A stretch of 64,000 nt of DNA, taken from positions 124,001 through 188,000 of the forward strand of contig NZ_JNXI01000002.1 in NCBI RefSeq assembly GCF_000717055.1, read 5' to 3'. The notes below the pieces were generated by a model. The model searched no databases, had not been told where the DNA came from, and worked only from the letters and a program-made list of their open reading frames with translations. Source of the DNA: Streptomyces iakyrus. GTDB lineage: Bacteria > Actinomycetota > Actinomycetes > Streptomycetales > Streptomycetaceae. Positions 33,603 to 54,650 of the stretch are shown here, piece by piece (the first letter of the stretch is position 1; each line of letters starts with the position of its first letter). Both the position numbers and the translations under genes were made by a program.

Positions 33603-36600
33603 GAGACGCCCGTTCCGCGCAGGGCCGCGGAGAGGAGGGCGCCGACCTGGGTGAGCGAGCCGGGGCGCGACAGCAGGGTGCCGTGGTCGCCGGGGACGAC
33701 GTGGGTGCGGACCTCTCCGGTGAGGTACGGGCGCCAGGCGGCGGCGGTGGCCTCGGGCTTCTGCTGGTCGGTGGCGGCGAGGAGCAGGATGTCCCCGTCG
33801 AACACGGCGGGCCGGTAGTCGATCATCAGGTGGTTGTTGTTGGCGGAGATCGCCGTGATCGCGCGCAGCCGTTCCTCGTCCAGGGCTCCCAGGGCGCTGC
33901 CGCGCTCGCGCAGCAGTTTCATGACTTCGTCGAAGACGAACACCTCCGCGTCGAACAGGTCGGGGTCGAGACCGACGAGCCGCATCAGGTACTCCAGGTG
34001 GGGGCGCATGTTCCGGTCGTCCAGCGGTGGCACGTCGTCGTGGGTCAGGCCCAGCCAGCCGGGATGGACGTCGACGACGGTCAGCGACTGCACCGTCCGC
34101 CCGCGCCGTTGCAGCTCGGTGGCGAGGGCGTGCGCCGCGAGTCCGCCGAACGACCAGCCCAGGACGCGGTACGGCCCCTCGGGGAAGGCGGCCTCCAGGT
34201 GGTCCGCGTAGTCGGCGGCCATCTCCTCCATGTCGGCCGGGAGTTCGGCCTCCGGCCGGGCCAGGCCCCGGGCCTGCACCGCGTAGACAGGGACGTCCGG
34301 ATCGAGATGGCGGATCAGGCCCATGTACGACCAGCCGATGCCGCCGCCGGGGTGCACGCAGAACAGCGGCGGCTCGTTGCCGGTGGCGCGCAGCGGCAGG
34401 ATGACGTCGTAGCCGCTGTCGGCGTCGTCCATGTCCATCCGGGCGGCGATCCCGGCCGGGGTCGGCGACTCGAACAGGGTGCGCAGGCCGACGTCCACGC
34501 CGAACGCCGACGTGATGCGGGCGATGAGCCGGGTGGCGAGCAGGGAGTGCCCGCCGAGTTCGAAGAAGTTGTCGTCGAGCCCGACAGAGGGGACGCCGAG
34601 CAGTTCGGCGAAGAGTTCGCACACCACCTGCTCGTGCGGGGTCCGCGGGGCGCGGGCGGCGGCGCCGATGCGCGGGTCGTGCCGGGGCAGGGCGGCCCGG
34701 TCGAGCTTCCCGTTCGGAGTCAGCGGCAGCGCCTCCAGGGGGACGAACATCGACGGGACCATGAAGACGGGCAGCCGCTCCCTCGCGAACTCGCGCAGTG
34801 ACGCCACCAGGGCGGCGTCACCGCGGGCCGCGGTCGGGTCGTTGGTGAAGCGCGCCGCCGGCTCCGGTGCACCGGGCGCGGGCGGTGCGGAACCGAGCAC
34901 GGCCGGCAGCGGATCCGGGGCGTCGGGCAGGGCGTCGGCGTCGGCGAAGACCACGTCGACCCGGTCTCGGGCGGTGTCCGACCAGGTGACGGCGACCCGG
35001 TACGACAGCCGCTCCCCCAGCTCGTACCAGTCGTCGACGCCGACGTCGGCGTCGGGGGCGGGTGACAGCTCGCCTGTGCGCAGGGCTCCCGCGAGGGCCA
35101 CGTCAGCGGCGACCCGGGGGTTGGGCACGTCCTTGACGACCAGGGCCGCGGGCCGGGTGGACGCAAGCCGCTCCTCCACCGCGGACCGCCCGGTCCCAGC
35201 CGTCCACTCCACGGTCTGCGGGGCGAGGTCCGGGCCGGGGTGGCCGCCCCGCTTGCGCAGGACCACGTCGTAGCGGAAGCGGGTGAGTTCGGTGTCGTGC
35301 CGGCCGCGCTTGAGACGTACGGACACCGCGCCCAGGTCCGGGAGCCGGTCCCGCAGGGCCGTGAAGTAGTCCGGGTCGACGAGGAGTTCGTTCTCCAGCC
35401 GGGTGGTCTGGGTGACGGCGTCGCGCAGCGCGGGCAGGTCGTGGGTGCCCGTCCGGGCGGCCTGGACCCCGGCGGCGAATGCGTCGAGCAACCGCAGGTT
35501 GCGCACGTCACCGACGAAGACGGAGCCGCCGGGGGCGAGCAGCCGCAGGGCCGTGGCGAGGACGTCGGTCAGGTAGTCGGCGTTCGGGAAGTACTGCACC
35601 ACCGAGTTGACGACGACGACGTCGAAGTGCTCCTCGGGCAGGCCGGCGAGTTCGTGCGCGGCCTGGGTCCGCAGGTGGACGCGGCCGGCCAGGGCGGGAT
35701 CGGCCGCCACCCGGCGCCGCAACGCCTCCACGACCGTCGGCGAGAAGTCGGTGGCCACGTACTCCTGGGCGTCGGGGGCCAGGCGGGCGAGCAGCAGGCC
35801 CGTGCCGACACCGATCTCCAGGACCCGGCCGGGGTTCAGCTCGCGGATGCGTTCGACGGTGCGCTCGCGCCACTCGCGCATGGCGTGGCCGGCGATGGGC
35901 TGTCCGTCGTAGCTGCTGACCCAGCCGGTGAAGTCCTCGCCGAGGGCCATGTCTCGCTCATCCCGCTCAGATCCGTACAGGGAGTCGTGGACCTGAAGCC
36001 ACTCGCCGACCTGTTCGGTCTCCGTCTGCCGGTTCCGTTCGGCGGTGCCTGGTACGACGTAGGCGACCAGCTGCGCCTCTTCGGCGAGGTCGCGGCGCAG
36101 CACCGCCGCGGCCTGCGTGACGCCGGGGTGGTCGAGCAGAACGGCCTCGACCTCGCCCGGCTCGATGCGGAAGCCGCGGAGCTTGACCTGCTGGTCGACG
36201 CGGCCGGCGTACTCCAAGACGTGGTCGGGGGTCCAGCGGGCGAGGTCGCCGGTGCGGTACATGCGCAGCCCGGGCGGCCCGAAGGGGCAGGCGACGAACC
36301 GTTCGGCGGTCGGCGCGGGGCGCTCCAAATAGCCGCGGGCGACGCCGGTCCCGGCCAGGTACAGCTCGCCGACCACGCCCGGCGGGACGGGCCGCAGCGC
36401 GGCGTCGAGCACATAGGTGCCCATGTTCGCCATCGGCCGTCCGATCGGCACCGAGGTGCCGAGTGCGGCGGCGTCGGCGGCGGGCACGGGGTGGTAGCTG
36501 GCGAAGGTGGTCGCCTCGGTGGGGCCGTAGCCGTCGACCACCAGCAGCCGCGGATGGGCCTGTAGCAGGCGCCGCACGGAGGCGACGGACACCGGTTCGC

Positions 36601-39600
36601 CGCCGGCCCACACCTGCTCGACGCCGGCGAAGCAGCCCGGCTCCAGGTCGGCCATCAGGTTGAACAGGGAGCTGGTCAGCCACAGCGAGGTGATCCGCCG
36701 CCGCGTGATGACGTCGGCGAGAGTGTGGGCGTCGAGTTCGCCGGGCGGCGCCAGCTCGATGCGGCCGCCGGTGAGCAGCGGCACCCACAGTTCGTAGGTC
36801 GACAGGTCGAAGGCGAGCGGTGAGTGCAGCAGCACCCGGCGCTGGGCGCCACCGTGCCAGCAGGGGTCGGCGACGAAGTCGGCGATGTTGCGGTGGGTGA
36901 CGACCACGCCCTTGGGGCGGCCTGTCGATCCGGAGGTGTACATGATGTACGCCGCGTCGTCGCCGTCCGTCTCCGCCAGGGGCGGTGTGGGCGGCGTGCG
37001 GTGGTCCGGCCGCGGGTCGACCACGAGCAGCGGTGTCCCGAAGTCGTCCAGGCCCGCCTGGGAGGCGGGGTCCGTCAGGAGCAGCACGCTGCCGGTCTCC
37101 GCCAGGACGAGACGCTGGCGGGAGGCAGGGTAGCGGGAGTCGAGCGGGACGTAGGCCGCCCCCGCGCGCAGCACCGCGAGGATGGCGGCGACCAGGGCGG
37201 GCGAGCGCTGCATGAGCAGGGCGACCGCGCTGCCCCGGGTGACGCCCCGTGCGGCCAGGACCGCGGCCAGACGCGTGGACCAGGCGTCGAGTTCGGCGTA
37301 GGTGAGGGCGGTGTCGTCGTCGGCCACCGCGACGGCGTCCGGGGTGGCCGCGGCCTGGGCGGCGAAGAGGTCGGGGAGTCCGGCCGAGCGGGTGGGCAGG
37401 GCGGGCCCGGACGCGGCGGCGAGCATCTCGTGCCGTTCGTGCGCGGCCAGCAGGTCCAGCCCGCTGACCCGCCTGCCCGGCCCGGCCACCGCCGACTCCA
37501 GCAGCCGCACCCACCGGGCGAAGAGGTCGCGCACGGTCGCGGGGTCGTAGAGGTCGTCCGCGAATTCGACGACACCGGCGATGCCGTCGGCCACGCCCTG
37601 CGCACCGCGTTGCTCGGCGAGGCTGAAGAACAGGTCGAACTTGGCGGTGCCGGTGCGTCCGTGGGCGATCTCCACGTTGAGGCCGGGGAGCTGGAAGCTG
37701 CCCTCGGAGGCGTTCTGGAGGGCGAACATCACGCCGAAGAACGGGTGCCGGCCCAGTGAGCGCGGCGGGTTCAGCTTCTCCACCAGGTACTCGAACGGCA
37801 CGTCCTGGTGCGCGTAGGCGGCCAGCGCGGTCTCCCGGACCCGGGCCACCAGCTCCTCGAAGGTGGGGTCGTCGGACAGGTCGGTGCGCAGCACCAGCGT
37901 GTTGACGAAGAAGCCGATCAGCTCGTCCAGGGTCTGGTCGGTGCGTCCGGCGATCGGGCTGCCGGTGACGATGTCGGTGCCCGCGCCGAGCCGGTGCAGC
38001 AGGGCGGACAGGCCCGCCTGGAGCACCATGAACAGGGTCGCGCCGGTCTGCCGGGCGAGGTCGGCCAGCCGCTCGTGGAGCGCGGCCGGGATCTGTACGG
38101 TGACGTAGTCGCCCCGGTAGGAGGCCACCGGCGGCCGGGGGCGGTCCGTGGGCAGCTCCAGTGCCGCCGGGGCACCGGCCAGCTGGCGTGTCCAGTAGGC
38201 GAGCTGGCGGGCGAGCAGGCTGTCGGCGTCGTCGTGGTCGCCGAGCAGCTCGTTCTGCCACAGCGTGTAGTCGGCGTACTGGACCGGCAGTTGCGCCCAG
38301 TCGGGTTCCGCCCCGGCGGTACGGGCGGCGTAGGCGCGGGCCAAGTCTCCGGCGAGGGGGCCGAGGGACCAGCCGTCCCCGGCGATGTGATGCAGCACCA
38401 GGAGCAGGACGTGCTCGTCGGGGGCGAGGCGGAACAGGTCGGCGCGCACCGGGGGCTCCGTGGCGAGGTCGAACGGGTAGCGCGCGGCCCGCTCCAGCGC
38501 GGTCGGCAGTTCCCGCTCGGTGACGGCCCGCTCGTGCAGCACCAGCTTCGCCGACTCGGGGGCGAGGATCATCTGACGGGGCACTCCCCCGTCGTCCGGG
38601 AAAACCGTGCGCAGGCTCTCATGGCGGGCGACGACGTCGGTCAGCGCGGTCTGGAGGGCCTGGTGGTCCAGCGTGCCGGTCAGCCTGAGACCGAGGGGGA
38701 TGTTGTACATCCCGCCCAGTCCTTCCATCTGGTGCAGGAACCACAGGCGGCGCTGGGCGTACGACAGCGGCAGCACCGCCGGGCGTGGCCGGCGTTCGAG
38801 GGCGGGGCGGGCCGTGCCGCCCTCGTCGAGCCGGGCGGCCACCCCGGCTGGGGTGGAGGCCTCGAACAGCAATCGCAGCGGCAGTTCGACGCCGAACATG
38901 GCGCGCAGCCGGGCGATGAGCTGGGTGGCGAGCAGCGAGTGGCCCCCGAGGTCGAAGAAGCCGTCGTGCACCCCGACCCGCGCGAGGCCGAGTACCTGGG
39001 CGAACAGGTCGCACACGATGTGCTCCTGCGGGGTGCGCGCCTCGCGCGAGGAACCGCTGACGACGATGTCCGGTGCGGGCAGCGCCGTGCGGTCCAGCTT
39101 GCGGTTGGGGGTCAGCGGCAGGGCGTTCAGCGGGACGAACGCCGACGGCACCATGTAGTCGGGAAGCCGTTCGCGCAGGTGCTCGCGCAGCCGGGCGATG
39201 AGGGCACCGGTGTCGCGTGCGGTCAGCGGACTGTTGGTGAACGACGACAGGCCGGCCCGGGAGGACGGGGAGACGGCCGGCCGGTAGAGGCCGGCCGGCG
39301 GCCCGGAGTCCGGGTGCGCGGCGGGGACGGCCGCGGGATCGGCGAAGACGGCCTCCAGGGCGTACGGGTCGGATGCCGACCAGGTGACCCACGCCCGGTA
39401 GCCGTGGGCGGCCGCCAGGTCGTACAGGTCCTCCGGTTCGACGCCGTCGCCGGCCGGTGCGGCGGGCGGCCGGGTGCCGTCCCGCACCGCCTGCGCGAGG
39501 GCCGCCTCGGCGGCGATACGTCCGTTCGGGATGCCGGTGACGCGCACGGCCTCGGGATGTTCGCCGGTGAGCAGCGCGGCCAGCCCGGCCGTACCGTCGG

Positions 39601-42600
39601 CGGGCCAGGGCCGCTGTGCGGTCTCCGTGATCCGGTGGGCCGGGGCGCCCTGCTTGCGCAGGACGACGTCGTACCGGTAGCGCGTCATCTCGTTGTGCGC
39701 CCGGCCCCGCTTGACCTGGACGGTGTGCGCGGTCAGTGCGGGCATCCGGTGCTGGAGCACGGTGAAGAAGCCGGGGTCGACCAGGAGTTCCTTCTCCAGG
39801 ATCACACCGTGCTCGACGGCCCGGCGCAGTTCGTCGGGGTTGTCGCCGGTGCGCCCGCGGGCGGCCTGCACACCGGTGACGAAGGTGCGTTGCAGGCGCA
39901 GGTCGCGTACGTCGCCGAGGAAGACGGCGCCGCCCGGTGCGAGCAGCCGCAGCGCGCCCCCGATCACCCGTTCGAGGTAGTCGGCGTGCGGGAAGTACTG
40001 GATCACCGAGTTGAGGACGACGACGTCGAAGTGCTCCTCGGGAAGGCAGTCGATGTCGTGCGCCGGGCGCACCAGCAGACGGACCCGCTCGGCGAGTTCC
40101 GGGTCGGCGGCCACATGGCCGCGCAGGGTCCCGATCACCGACGGGGAGATGTCCGTGCCCCAGTAGGTCTCGCAGTCGGCGGCGAGCCGGGACAGCAGCA
40201 GGCCGGTGCCGACGCCGATCTCCAGAACGCGCCGGGGCCGCAGTTCGCGGATGCGTTCCACCGTGCGGTCGCGCCACTCGCGCATCTCGTCGAGCGGCAG
40301 GGGCCGGCCGTCGTAGCTGCTGTTCCAGCTGGCGAAGTCCTCGCCGAAGGGGACCGGGTCGGAGGCGGCGTAGACCGTGTCGTAGAGGTCGCGCCAGGCG
40401 TCGAGCTGGTCGTGCTCCCGGTCACGGCCGGTGTCCGGCGAGGCGCCGCCGGCGTCCGGCACGACGTAGGCCACCAGGCGCCGGTCACCCGGCCGATCCT
40501 CGCGGACGACGGCCGCCGCCTGCGCAACCTCCGGGTGGGCGACGAGCATCGACTCGACCTCGCCCAGTTCGATGCGGAAGCCGCGGAGCTTGACCTGGTG
40601 GTCGACCCGGCCCGCGAACTCCAGGTGGCCGTCGGCGGTCCAGCGGACCAGGTCGCCGGTGCGGTACATGCGGGTTCCGGCGGGGCCGTGGGGGTCCGCG
40701 GTGAAGCGTCCGGCTGTCAGGGACGGCCTGCCGAGGTAGCCGCGGGCCAGTCCGTCGCCGGCGAGGTACAGCTCGCCGAGCGTGCCGGGGGGCACCGGGC
40801 GCAGTGACGCGTCCAGCACATAGACGCGGGTGTTGCGGATCGGCCGGCCGATGACGGTGTCGGTGCGGCCGGACAGGGCGGCGGCCGTGGACCAGATCGT
40901 CGTCTCGGTCGGGCCGTAGACGTTGAGCACCTCGCAGCCGGTCTCGCGCAGGCGGGCGGCGAGCGGCGGGGGCAGCGCCTCGCCGCCGACGAGCATGCGC
41001 AGTCCGCGCAGCGCCTCGAGGTCGTGCGCGGCGACCATCTGCCACCAGGACGGGGTCGCCTGGACGACGGTCACCCCGGTCCGCCGGATCAGTTCGAGGA
41101 GGGCGGCGGGCCGGGCGACCGTCTCCTCGGCCGCGAGCACCACTCGTGCCCCGCCGGTCAGCGGCAGGAAGATCTCCAGAGCGGCGATGTCGAAGGCGAT
41201 CGTCGTCACCGCGAGCAGCGCGTCCTCGGGGCCCGTCGGCACCAGGTCGCGCATGCCGAGCAGGAGGTTGGTCAGCGCGCCGTGCTCCACGACAACGCCC
41301 TTGGGGCGGCCGGTGGACCCGGAGGTGAAGATGACGTACGCCGCGTCCCGGGGTCCGGGCCGTACGTCTGGGGTCTCGTCGGGCCCCTCGGCGACGGCGG
41401 CCCGCACCCGCGGGTCGTCGAGGGCCAGCGAGGTCCCGCCGTCGTCGGGCAGATCCGCCAGGGTCGCCTTGGTACCCACGACCAGCGCGGGGCGCGCCTC
41501 CCGCAGGATCAGCGCGGTCCGTGCGGCCGGGTGGGCCGGGTCGAGGGGGACGTGGGCGGCCCCGGTCCTGGCGATCGCCAGCAGCGCGACGACCAGGTCG
41601 GCCGAGCGCGGCAGCGCGACGGCGACCAGCCGGCCCGGCCCGGCGCCGTGCCGGGCGAGCACCCGGGCCAGCCGCTTCGACCGCTCGTGCAGCGCGCCGT
41701 AGGTCAGTTCCGCGTCGTCGGCGACGACCGCCACGGCGTGCGGCGTCCGTTCGGCCTGCCGGTCGAACAGCTGGGTGTACGGCGGTTGTTCGCCCTCGGC
41801 TCGGGTCGCGTTGCGGTCGTGGAGCAGCGTGCGCCGCTCGGCCGCGTCGAGCACGTCGATCTGGCCGAGCCGCTGCGAGGGGTCGGCGGTGGCCTGGGTG
41901 AGGAGTCGGGTCCACCGGCGGAACAGGCCGCGCACGGTGTCCGGGTCGTACAGGTCGGTGGCGTACTCGACGGCGCCCTCGATGCCGGACGGCGCACCGG
42001 TGGCGTCCCGGTGCTCGGCCATGCTGAAGAACAGGTCGAACTTGGCGGTGCCGGTCCGGCCCGACGACACCTCGACCTCCAGACCGGGCAGCCGGAAGCT
42101 GGCCTCGGGCGCGTTCTGGAGGGCGAACATCACCTGGAACAGGGGGTGGCGGCCCAGGGAGCGGGGCGGGTTCAGCACCTCCACCAGGTACTCGAACGGC
42201 ACGTCCTGGTGGGCGTAGGCGTCCAGGGCGGTGTCGCGGACCCGGCGGACGAGTTCCTCGAAGGTCGGCTCGCCGGAGGTGTCGGTGCGCAGGACCAGGG
42301 TGTTGACGAAGAAGCCCGCCAGGTCGTCGAGCGCCTGGTCGGCGCGGCCGGCGATCGGGCTGCCGATCGGGATGTCGTGGCCCGCGCCGAGCCGGGAGAG
42401 CAGGGCCGCCAGGCCCGCCTGGAGCACCATGAAGACAGTGGCGCCGCAGCGCCGGGCCAGCGCGTCCAGCGCGCGGTGCAGGTCGGCGTCCCACTCCACC
42501 GTCAGGTAGTCGCCCCGGAAGGAGGCCACGTCGGGGCGCGGCCGGTCGGTGGGCAGCGCCAGCTCGTCGGGCAGCCCGGACAGCCGGCCGGTCCAGTGGG

Positions 42601-45600
42601 AAACCTGCTGGGCGAGGAGGCTCCCGGGGTCGCGCTGCTCGCCGAGGATCTCGTTCTGCCACAGCGTGTAGTCGGCGTACTGGACCGGCAGTTCGTCCCA
42701 GTCGGGCGCCGCACCGGCGGTGCGGGCGGCGTAGGCGCGGGCCAGGTCGGTGGCGACCGGGGCGAGCGACCAGCCGTCCCCGGCGATGTGGTGGACCACC
42801 AGCTGGAGCACGTGGTCGCGCGGTCCGGTCCGGAACAGGTGGGCCCGCAGCGGCGGTTCGGTCATCAGGTCGATGGCGCAGCGGGCGCCGCGGCGCAGCG
42901 CCTCGGGCAGTTCGTCATCGCCGACGGCCGTCGTGACCAGCCGGGGTGCCGCCTCGTGCGGCGGCAGAATCCGCTGGCAGGGGACGCCACCTGCCTCCGG
43001 GAACACGGTCCGCAGGCTCTCGTGCCGGGTCACCAGGTCGCCGAGCGCCTGCTCCAGGGCCGCCTGGTCGAGGTCCCCGGTCAGACGCAGCTGCATCGGG
43101 ATGTTGTAGGTGGGGCTGGGTCCTTCCATCTTGTGCAGGAACCACAGCCGGCGCTGAGCGTAGGACAGCGGCAGCGCCTCGGGGCGCGGGCGGCGCGCGA
43201 GCGCGGGCCGGGCCGGGCCCGCCGTGCCGAGCAGGGCGGCGACCGCCTCGGGGGTGGACGACTCGAACAGGTCGCGCAGGCCCAGTTCCACATCGAAGGT
43301 GTGGCGCAGGCGGGCGGCCAGCCGGGTGGCGGTCAGCGAGTGCCCACCGAGGTCGAAGAAGCTCTCGGTCACGCCGACCCGGGGCAGTCCGAGGACCTGG
43401 GCGAACAGCTCGCAGACGATCTGCTCCTGCGGTGTGCGCCCGGACCGCGCCAGGGCGGCGGTCCGCTCGGGCGCGGGCAGGGCGGCGCGGTCGAGCTTGC
43501 CGTTGGGGGTCAGCGGCAGCGCGTCCAGCAGCACGAACGCCGACGGCACCATGAACTCCGGGAGCTGGTCCTGCGTGAGGCGGCGCAGCTCCTCCACCGG
43601 CACGGCGGCTCCGGGGGCCGGTACGACGTAACCGACGAGGCGCTGGTGGCCGCCGTCCGTGCGGGGCACGACGGCCACTCCGCCGACGCCAGGATGGCGG
43701 GCGAGGACCGCCTCGATCTCGCCCGGCTCGACCCGGAAGCCGCGGATCTTGACCTGGTGGTCCGCGCGGCCCAGATACTCCAGCTCGCCCTGCCCCGTCC
43801 ACCGGGCGAGGTCACCCGTGCGGTACATGCGCGTCCCCGGCTCGCCGAACGGGTCGGCGACGAACCGCCCGGCCGTCATGCCCGGACGGCACAGATATCC
43901 GCGGGCCGGGGCCGCGCCGCCGAGGTACAGCTCGCCCGGTACGCCGGGCGGGGCCGGCAGCAGGTCGGCGGTCAGGACGTAGCACCGTGTGTGCGTGACC
44001 GGGCGGCCGAGCGGGGGTGCCGTCGGCCAGTCGGCGGGTTCGGCGGGCAGCGTCGTACCGGTGACGACGTGGGTCTCGGTGGGCCCGTAGTGGTTGTGCA
44101 GGCGGCGGCCGGGGACGCGGGCGAAGAACGCCCGCAGCGCGTCCGACGGGGTCAGCGCCTCTCCGGCCTGGGCCACGTGGCGCAGCTTCGGCAGGTCCAG
44201 GCGCTGCTCCAGGGCGGCTTGGGCGACCGCGTCGAGGACGAGGTTCGGCGCGTACAGCTCGGTGATCTCCATGGCGTCGAGCCAGGCGGCCAGGCGCGCG
44301 GCGTCCCGCCGCGTCTCGTCGTCCGGCACCACCAGCGTCTTCCCGGCGAGCAGGGCCGACAGGATCTCCTGGGCGGACACGTCGAAGCCGATCGCGGTGA
44401 ACTGCGCGACCCGGGTGCCCACTCCTCCCCCGATACGGCGGTGGTGCCAGCGCATCAGGTTCATCAGGGGCGTCCCGGGCATGACGACGGCCTTCGGCGT
44501 CCCCGTGGAGCCCGAGGTGTACATGACGTAGACCGGGTGGTCCGCGGTCAGCGGGGCGGTGCGGTCGGCGGTGGACAGGTTGCCGGGCGCCCGGGCGGCG
44601 ACGCGTGCGCGGATGTCCGGGGCGTCGAGGAGGAGCTGCGGCAAGCCCGTGGGCAGGTCGTCGGCGAGGCGGGTGTGGGTGAGCACCAGGTGTGGAACGG
44701 CGTCACTCAGGAGGAACTCCCTGCGTGAGGCCGGGAGTTCGGGGTCGACCGGCAGGTAGGCGGCGCCCGCCTTGAGCACGGCCAGCACCGCGGTCACCAG
44801 CTCCGGGGAGCGGGGCAGGACGAGCGCGACGACGGTCTCCGGGCCGACGCCGTGGGCGACGAGTTCGCGGGCCAGCCGGTTGGCCGAGGCGTTCAGCCCT
44901 GCGTAGCTGAGCTGGTGCCCGTCGCCGGTCACCGCGACGGCCTGCGGGTGGGCGGCTGCCTGCCGTTCGAACTGCTCGGGGAGCTGGCGCGCGAGGCCCT
45001 CCGGCCGGCCGGTACCGTCCGGTGCGCCCTCCTCCGCCTCGCCTGGAGCGTTCCACCGGTCGAGGACGAGCCGCCGCTCGGAGCCGAGCAGCCCGTCGAC
45101 CGCGCGGACCGGGCGGTCGGGGTGGTCGGCGAGGGTGCGCAGCACCTGGTGCAGCCGGTCCATCAGCGTCTGTGCGGCCGTCCGGTCGACCGCGTCGGCG
45201 CGGTGGTCGAGGCGCAGGTACAGCCGTTCGCCCGGGGCGGCGAGGAGGGTGAGCGGGTAGTGGGTGGCGTCGCGGCTCGCGCCGAGGGCCAGCCGGAACC
45301 GGACGTCGCCCGCGTCGACGGCCCGGTCGGCGAAGGGGTAGTTCTCGAACACCACGGCGGTGTCGAAGAGGTCGGCGACCGGTGCCTCGCGCTGGATGCC
45401 GGTCAGTCCGAGGTGGTGGTGGTCGGCGAGCGCGGATTGCTCGGCCTGCAACCGGATCAGCAGGTCGCGCAGCGACTCGTCCGGCGCCCACCGCACCCGT
45501 ACGGGGAGCATCGCGATGAACAGACCGACCATCGACTCGACCCCGGGCAGATGGGCGGGCCGGCCGGAGGCGATCGCGCCGAAGGCGACATCCTGACGGC

Positions 45601-46396
45601 CGGTCGCCCGGGCCAGCACCAGGCCCCAGGCGGCCTGCACGACGGTGTTGAGGGTGACGCCGAGGCCGCGGGCGGTGTCCTCCAGGGTGGCGGTGAGCCT
45701 GGGGTCGGCGGGCTGGACGATGCGGTCCGGGAGCAGCGGGGAGCGGGGGTCGGCCGCGGAGATCCGGGTCGCCGTCTCGATCCCGGCGAGCGCCGCCCGC
45801 CACGCCCGCTCGGCGGCTTTCCGGTCCTGGCGTCCCAGCCAGTCCAGGTACTCCTTGTACGGCGTGACGGGCGGCAGGGTGCGCGGGTCGCCGCCGTCGC
45901 CGTACAGCGTGAACAGCTCGCGCAGCAGAACCGGGGTGGACCAGCCGTCGAGAACGATGTGGTGGCTGGTGACGACGAGGCGGTGGTGCGCGGGGCCGTA
46001 TCGCAGCAGGTGGAAGCGGATCAGCGGCGGCTTCGACAGGTCGAACCGCTCGGCGAGGTCCGCCGCCGCCAGACGCTCGCCCTCCGCCTCCGCTTGCGCA
46101 GCCGGCAGGCCGCCCAGGTCGGACTCGGTCCACGGCAGCGGCACGGTACGCGCCACGACCTGGAGCGAGCGGCCCGAGCGGGCCCGGCGGAAACCGGTGC
46201 GCAGGACGGCGTGCCGGTCGATCAGGGCCCCGGTGCAACCGCGCAGCAGCGAGGCGTCGAGGGGGCCCTCGACCTCGATCGTGTGCTGCACGGCGTACAC
46301 GTCCGGTCCGGACCGGTCGTACTCGGTCTGGAACAGCAGCCCTTCCTGCATCGGGCTGAGCGGCAGGATGTCTTCCAGGCGGGACGGCTTCACCAT
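33599..46396 (-). CDS. acmC: three-module NRPS: C-A-T, C-A-MT-T, C-A-MT-T-TE (actinomycin synthetase III type)
   Basis: About 4,265 residues. Module 3: C (HHIVLDGWS at about 144), A (FDVSAQE near 674; code by eye DVQYAAHVV, matching Pro), T (GGHS near 1017). Module 4: C (HHIAGDGWS near 1202), A (FDIAALE near 1737; DILQLGVIW, matching Gly), an N-methyltransferase inserted in the A domain ([11 protein letters not shown] near 2057), T (near 2485). Module 5: C (near 2669), A (FDLSTYE near 3199; DLYWWGGTF), N-methyltransferase (near 3524), T (near 3950), thioesterase (GWSFGG near 4077). This gives Pro, sarcosine and an N-methyl Val-like or Ala residue, then release as a lactone. The ATG at 46396 lies 2 nt after the previous stop; a GTG at 46402 overlapping that stop is possible. 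Confidence 0.93.
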   Translation of the reverse strand: MVKPSRLEDILPLSPMQEGLLFQTEYDRSGPDVYAVQHTIEVEGPLDASLLRGCTGALIDRHAVLRTGFRRARSGRSLQVVARTVPLPWTESDLGGLPAAQAEAEGERLAAADLAERFDLSKPPLIRFHLLRYGPAHHRLVVTSHHIVLDGWSTPVLLRELFTLYGDGGDPRTLPPVTPYKEYLDWLGRQDRKAAERAWRAALAGIETATRISAADPRSPLLPDRIVQPADPRLTATLEDTARGLGVTLNTVVQAAWGLVLARATGRQDVAFGAIASGRPAHLPGVESMVGLFIAMLPVRVRWAPDESLRDLLIRLQAEQSALADHHHLGLTGIQREAPVADLFDTAVVFENYPFADRAVDAGDVRFRLALGASRDATHYPLTLLAAPGERLYLRLDHRADAVDRTAAQTLMDRLHQVLRTLADHPDRPVRAVDGLLGSERRLVLDRWNAPGEAEEGAPDGTGRPEGLARQLPEQFERQAAAHPQAVAVTGDGHQLSYAGLNASANRLARELVAHGVGPETVVALVLPRSPELVTAVLAVLKAGAAYLPVDPELPASRREFLLSDAVPHLVLTHTRLADDLPTGLPQLLLDAPDIRARVAARAPGNLSTADRTAPLTADHPVYVMYTSGSTGTPKAVVMPGTPLMNLMRWHHRRIGGGVGTRVAQFTAIGFDVSAQEILSALLAGKTLVVPDDETRRDAARLAAWLDAMEITELYAPNLVLDAVAQAALEQRLDLPKLRHVAQAGEALTPSDALRAFFARVPGRRLHNHYGPTETHVVTGTTLPAEPADWPTAPPLGRPVTHTRCYVLTADLLPAPPGVPGELYLGGAAPARGYLCRPGMTAGRFVADPFGEPGTRMYRTGDLARWTGQGELEYLGRADHQVKIRGFRVEPGEIEAVLARHPGVGGVAVVPRTDGGHQRLVGYVVPAPGAAVPVEELRRLTQDQLPEFMVPSAFVLLDALPLTPNGKLDRAALPAPERTAALARSGRTPQEQIVCELFAQVLGLPRVGVTESFFDLGGHSLTATRLAARLRHTFDVELGLRDLFESSTPEAVAALLGTAGPARPALARRPRPEALPLSYAQRRLWFLHKMEGPSPTYNIPMQLRLTGDLDQAALEQALGDLVTRHESLRTVFPEAGGVPCQRILPPHEAAPRLVTTAVGDDELPEALRRGARCAIDLMTEPPLRAHLFRTGPRDHVLQLVVHHIAGDGWSLAPVATDLARAYAARTAGAAPDWDELPVQYADYTLWQNEILGEQRDPGSLLAQQVSHWTGRLSGLPDELALPTDRPRPDVASFRGDYLTVEWDADLHRALDALARRCGATVFMVLQAGLAALLSRLGAGHDIPIGSPIAGRADQALDDLAGFFVNTLVLRTDTSGEPTFEELVRRVRDTALDAYAHQDVPFEYLVEVLNPPRSLGRHPLFQVMFALQNAPEASFRLPGLEVEVSSGRTGTAKFDLFFSMAEHRDATGAPSGIEGAVEYATDLYDPDTVRGLFRRWTRLLTQATADPSQRLGQIDVLDAAERRTLLHDRNATRAEGEQPPYTQLFDRQAERTPHAVAVVADDAELTYGALHERSKRLARVLARHGAGPGRLVAVALPRSADLVVALLAIARTGAAHVPLDPAHPAARTALILREARPALVVGTKATLADLPDDGGTSLALDDPRVRAAVAEGPDETPDVRPGPRDAAYVIFTSGSTGRPKGVVVEHGALTNLLLGMRDLVPTGPEDALLAVTTIAFDIAALEIFLPLTGGARVVLAAEETVARPAALLELIRRTGVTVVQATPSWWQMVAAHDLEALRGLRMLVGGEALPPPLAARLRETGCEVLNVYGPTETTIWSTAAALSGRTDTVIGRPIRNTRVYVLDASLRPVPPGTLGELYLAGDGLARGYLGRPSLTAGRFTADPHGPAGTRMYRTGDLVRWTADGHLEFAGRVDHQVKLRGFRIELGEVESMLVAHPEVAQAAAVVREDRPGDRRLVAYVVPDAGGASPDTGRDREHDQLDAWRDLYDTVYAASDPVPFGEDFASWNSSYDGRPLPLDEMREWRDRTVERIRELRPRRVLEIGVGTGLLLSRLAADCETYWGTDISPSVIGTLRGHVAADPELAERVRLLVRPAHDIDCLPEEHFDVVVLNSVIQYFPHADYLERVIGGALRLLAPGGAVFLGDVRDLRLQRTFVTGVQAARGRTGDNPDELRRAVEHGVILEKELLVDPGFFTVLQHRMPALTAHTVQVKRGRAHNEMTRYRYDVVLRKQGAPAHRITETAQRPWPADGTAGLAALLTGEHPEAVRVTGIPNGRIAAEAALAQAVRDGTRPPAAPAGDGVEPEDLYDLAAAHGYRAWVTWSASDPYALEAVFADPAAVPAAHPDSGPPAGLYRPAVSPSSRAGLSSFTNSPLTARDTGALIARLREHLRERLPDYMVPSAFVPLNALPLTPNRKLDRTALPAPDIVVSGSSREARTPQEHIVCDLFAQVLGLARVGVHDGFFDLGGHSLLATQLIARLRAMFGVELPLRLLFEASTPAGVAARLDEGGTARPALERRPRPAVLPLSYAQRRLWFLHQMEGLGGMYNIPLGLRLTGTLDHQALQTALTDVVARHESLRTVFPDDGGVPRQMILAPESAKLVLHERAVTERELPTALERAARYPFDLATEPPVRADLFRLAPDEHVLLLVLHHIAGDGWSLGPLAGDLARAYAARTAGAEPDWAQLPVQYADYTLWQNELLGDHDDADSLLARQLAYWTRQLAGAPAALELPTDRPRPPVASYRGDYVTVQIPAALHERLADLARQTGATLFMVLQAGLSALLHRLGAGTDIVTGSPIAGRTDQTLDELIGFFVNTLVLRTDLSDDPTFEELVARVRETALAAYAHQDVPFEYLVEKLNPPRSLGRHPFFGVMFALQNASEGSFQLPGLNVEIAHGRTGTAKFDLFFSLAEQRGAQGVADGIAGVVEFADDLYDPATVRDLFARWVRLLESAVAGPGRRVSGLDLLAAHERHEMLAAASGPALPTRSAGLPDLFAAQAAATPDAVAVADDDTALTYAELDAWSTRLAAVLAARGVTRGSAVALLMQRSPALVAAILAVLRAGAAYVPLDSRYPASRQRLVLAETGSVLLLTDPASQAGLDDFGTPLLVVDPRPDHRTPPTPPLAETDGDDAAYIMYTSGSTGRPKGVVVTHRNIADFVADPCWHGGAQRRVLLHSPLAFDLSTYELWVPLLTGGRIELAPPGELDAHTLADVITRRRITSLWLTSSLFNLMADLEPGCFAGVEQVWAGGEPVSVASVRRLLQAHPRLLVVDGYGPTEATTFASYHPVPAADAAALGTSVPIGRPMANMGTYVLDAALRPVPPGVVGELYLAGTGVARGYLERPAPTAERFVACPFGPPGLRMYRTGDLARWTPDHVLEYAGRVDQQVKLRGFRIEPGEVEAVLLDHPGVTQAAAVLRRDLAEEAQLVAYVVPGTAERNRQTETEQVGEWLQVHDSLYGSERDERDMALGEDFTGWVSSYDGQPIAGHAMREWRERTVERIRELNPGRVLEIGVGTGLLLARLAPDAQEYVATDFSPTVVEALRRRVAADPALAGRVHLRTQAAHELAGLPEEHFDVVVVNSVVQYFPNADYLTDVLATALRLLAPGGSVFVGDVRNLRLLDAFAAGVQAARTGTHDLPALRDAVTQTTRLENELLVDPDYFTALRDRLPDLGAVSVRLKRGRHDTELTRFRYDVVLRKRGGHPGPDLAPQTVEWTAGTGRSAVEERLASTRPAALVVKDVPNPRVAADVALAGALRTGELSPAPDADVGVDDWYELGERLSYRVAVTWSDTARDRVDVVFADADALPDAPDPLPAVLGSAPPAPGAPEPAARFTNDPTAARGDAALVASLREFARERLPVFMVPSMFVPLEALPLTPNGKLDRAALPRHDPRIGAAARAPRTPHEQVVCELFAELLGVPSVGLDDNFFELGGHSLLATRLIARITSAFGVDVGLRTLFESPTPAGIAARMDMDDADSGYDVILPLRATGNEPPLFCVHPGGGIGWSYMGLIRHLDPDVPVYAVQARGLARPEAELPADMEEMAADYADHLEAAFPEGPYRVLGWSFGGLAAHALATELQRRGRTVQSLTVVDVHPGWLGLTHDDVPPLDDRNMRPHLEYLMRLVGLDPDLFDAEVFVFDEVMKLLRERGSALGALDEERLRAITAISANNNHLMIDYRPAVFDGDILLLAATDQQKPEATAAAWRPYLTGEVRTHVVPGDHGTLLSRPGSLTQVGALLSAALRGTGVS

Positions 46397-46398
46397 GG

Positions 46399-54198
<7,800 letters not shown>

Positions 54199-54325
54199 GA
54201 TCGACGACCTCCGAGATTTCCTACTGGAAGCGCGGAACCACCCGGGAACCGAATCCGCCGGCGCATAGAGCCGGTTCGGGCGGGCCGGGGAATGAACAAT
54301 CGATACAGCGAATTCGCTCCGGCCG

Positions 54326-54354
54326 AACGTAACGGCGCATCGGGCCCGGTACAA
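54326..54354 (-). promoter_or_regulatory. candidate promoter of the acmB-acmC operon
   Basis: On the minus strand TTGTAC (54354-54349) and TACGTT (54331-54326) are spaced by 17 bp. The predicted transcript starts about 120 nt ahead of the TTG start codon. Confidence 0.4.
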
Positions 54355-54443
54355 GCCCGGCGACCGCCCGCCAGGAATGGGGCGGCGGCCGACCGCTCCG
54401 GACCCCGACGGGCAGGTCATACGGGGTGGCCGAGGCGGACTGT

Positions 54444-54465
54444 GGTGTCCCGCCGGCGGGACACC
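54444..54465. promoter_or_regulatory. cluster palindrome, site B
   Basis: A perfect 22-bp palindrome: the shared core TGTCCCGCCGGCGGGACA with GG and CC added at the ends. It lies in the divergent region between the halogenase operon and the NRPS operon. Its centre is about 63 bp upstream of the TAGGTT -10 of the halogenase promoter, the same distance as at site C. Confidence 0.75.
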
Positions 54466-54493
54466 GGGCCGCTCCTGCCGGTCGGCCGACGCG

Positions 54494-54523
54494 TCGACAA
54501 TGACTCGGGTGCTCGGCTAGGTT
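54494..54523 (+). promoter_or_regulatory. candidate promoter of the halogenase operon
   Basis: TCGACA (54494-54499) and TAGGTT (54518-54523) are spaced by 18 bp. The same TAGGTT hexamer forms the -10 candidate of the second NRPS promoter at 63624-63629. Confidence 0.45.
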
Positions 54524-54650
54524 CCGATCACGCCGAAACACCGAACGCACCCGGGACGTCGAAACTCCTGCTCCCTCCCCACGGTTTTGACCGACGCGTC
54601 CCGCAAATGGTCCGCCAGAAATTCGAGGACGCACCCGGAGAGAATCCAGC

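Larger units (their letters stand above)
54199..54650. other. divergent promoter region between the NRPS operon and the halogenase operon
   Basis: The 452 bp hold no gene; leaders of roughly 120 nt precede both start codons. It contains the cluster palindrome at 54444-54465, the promoter candidates given separately and the ribosome binding site GGAGG at 54208-54212 (minus strand). Confidence 0.6.
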
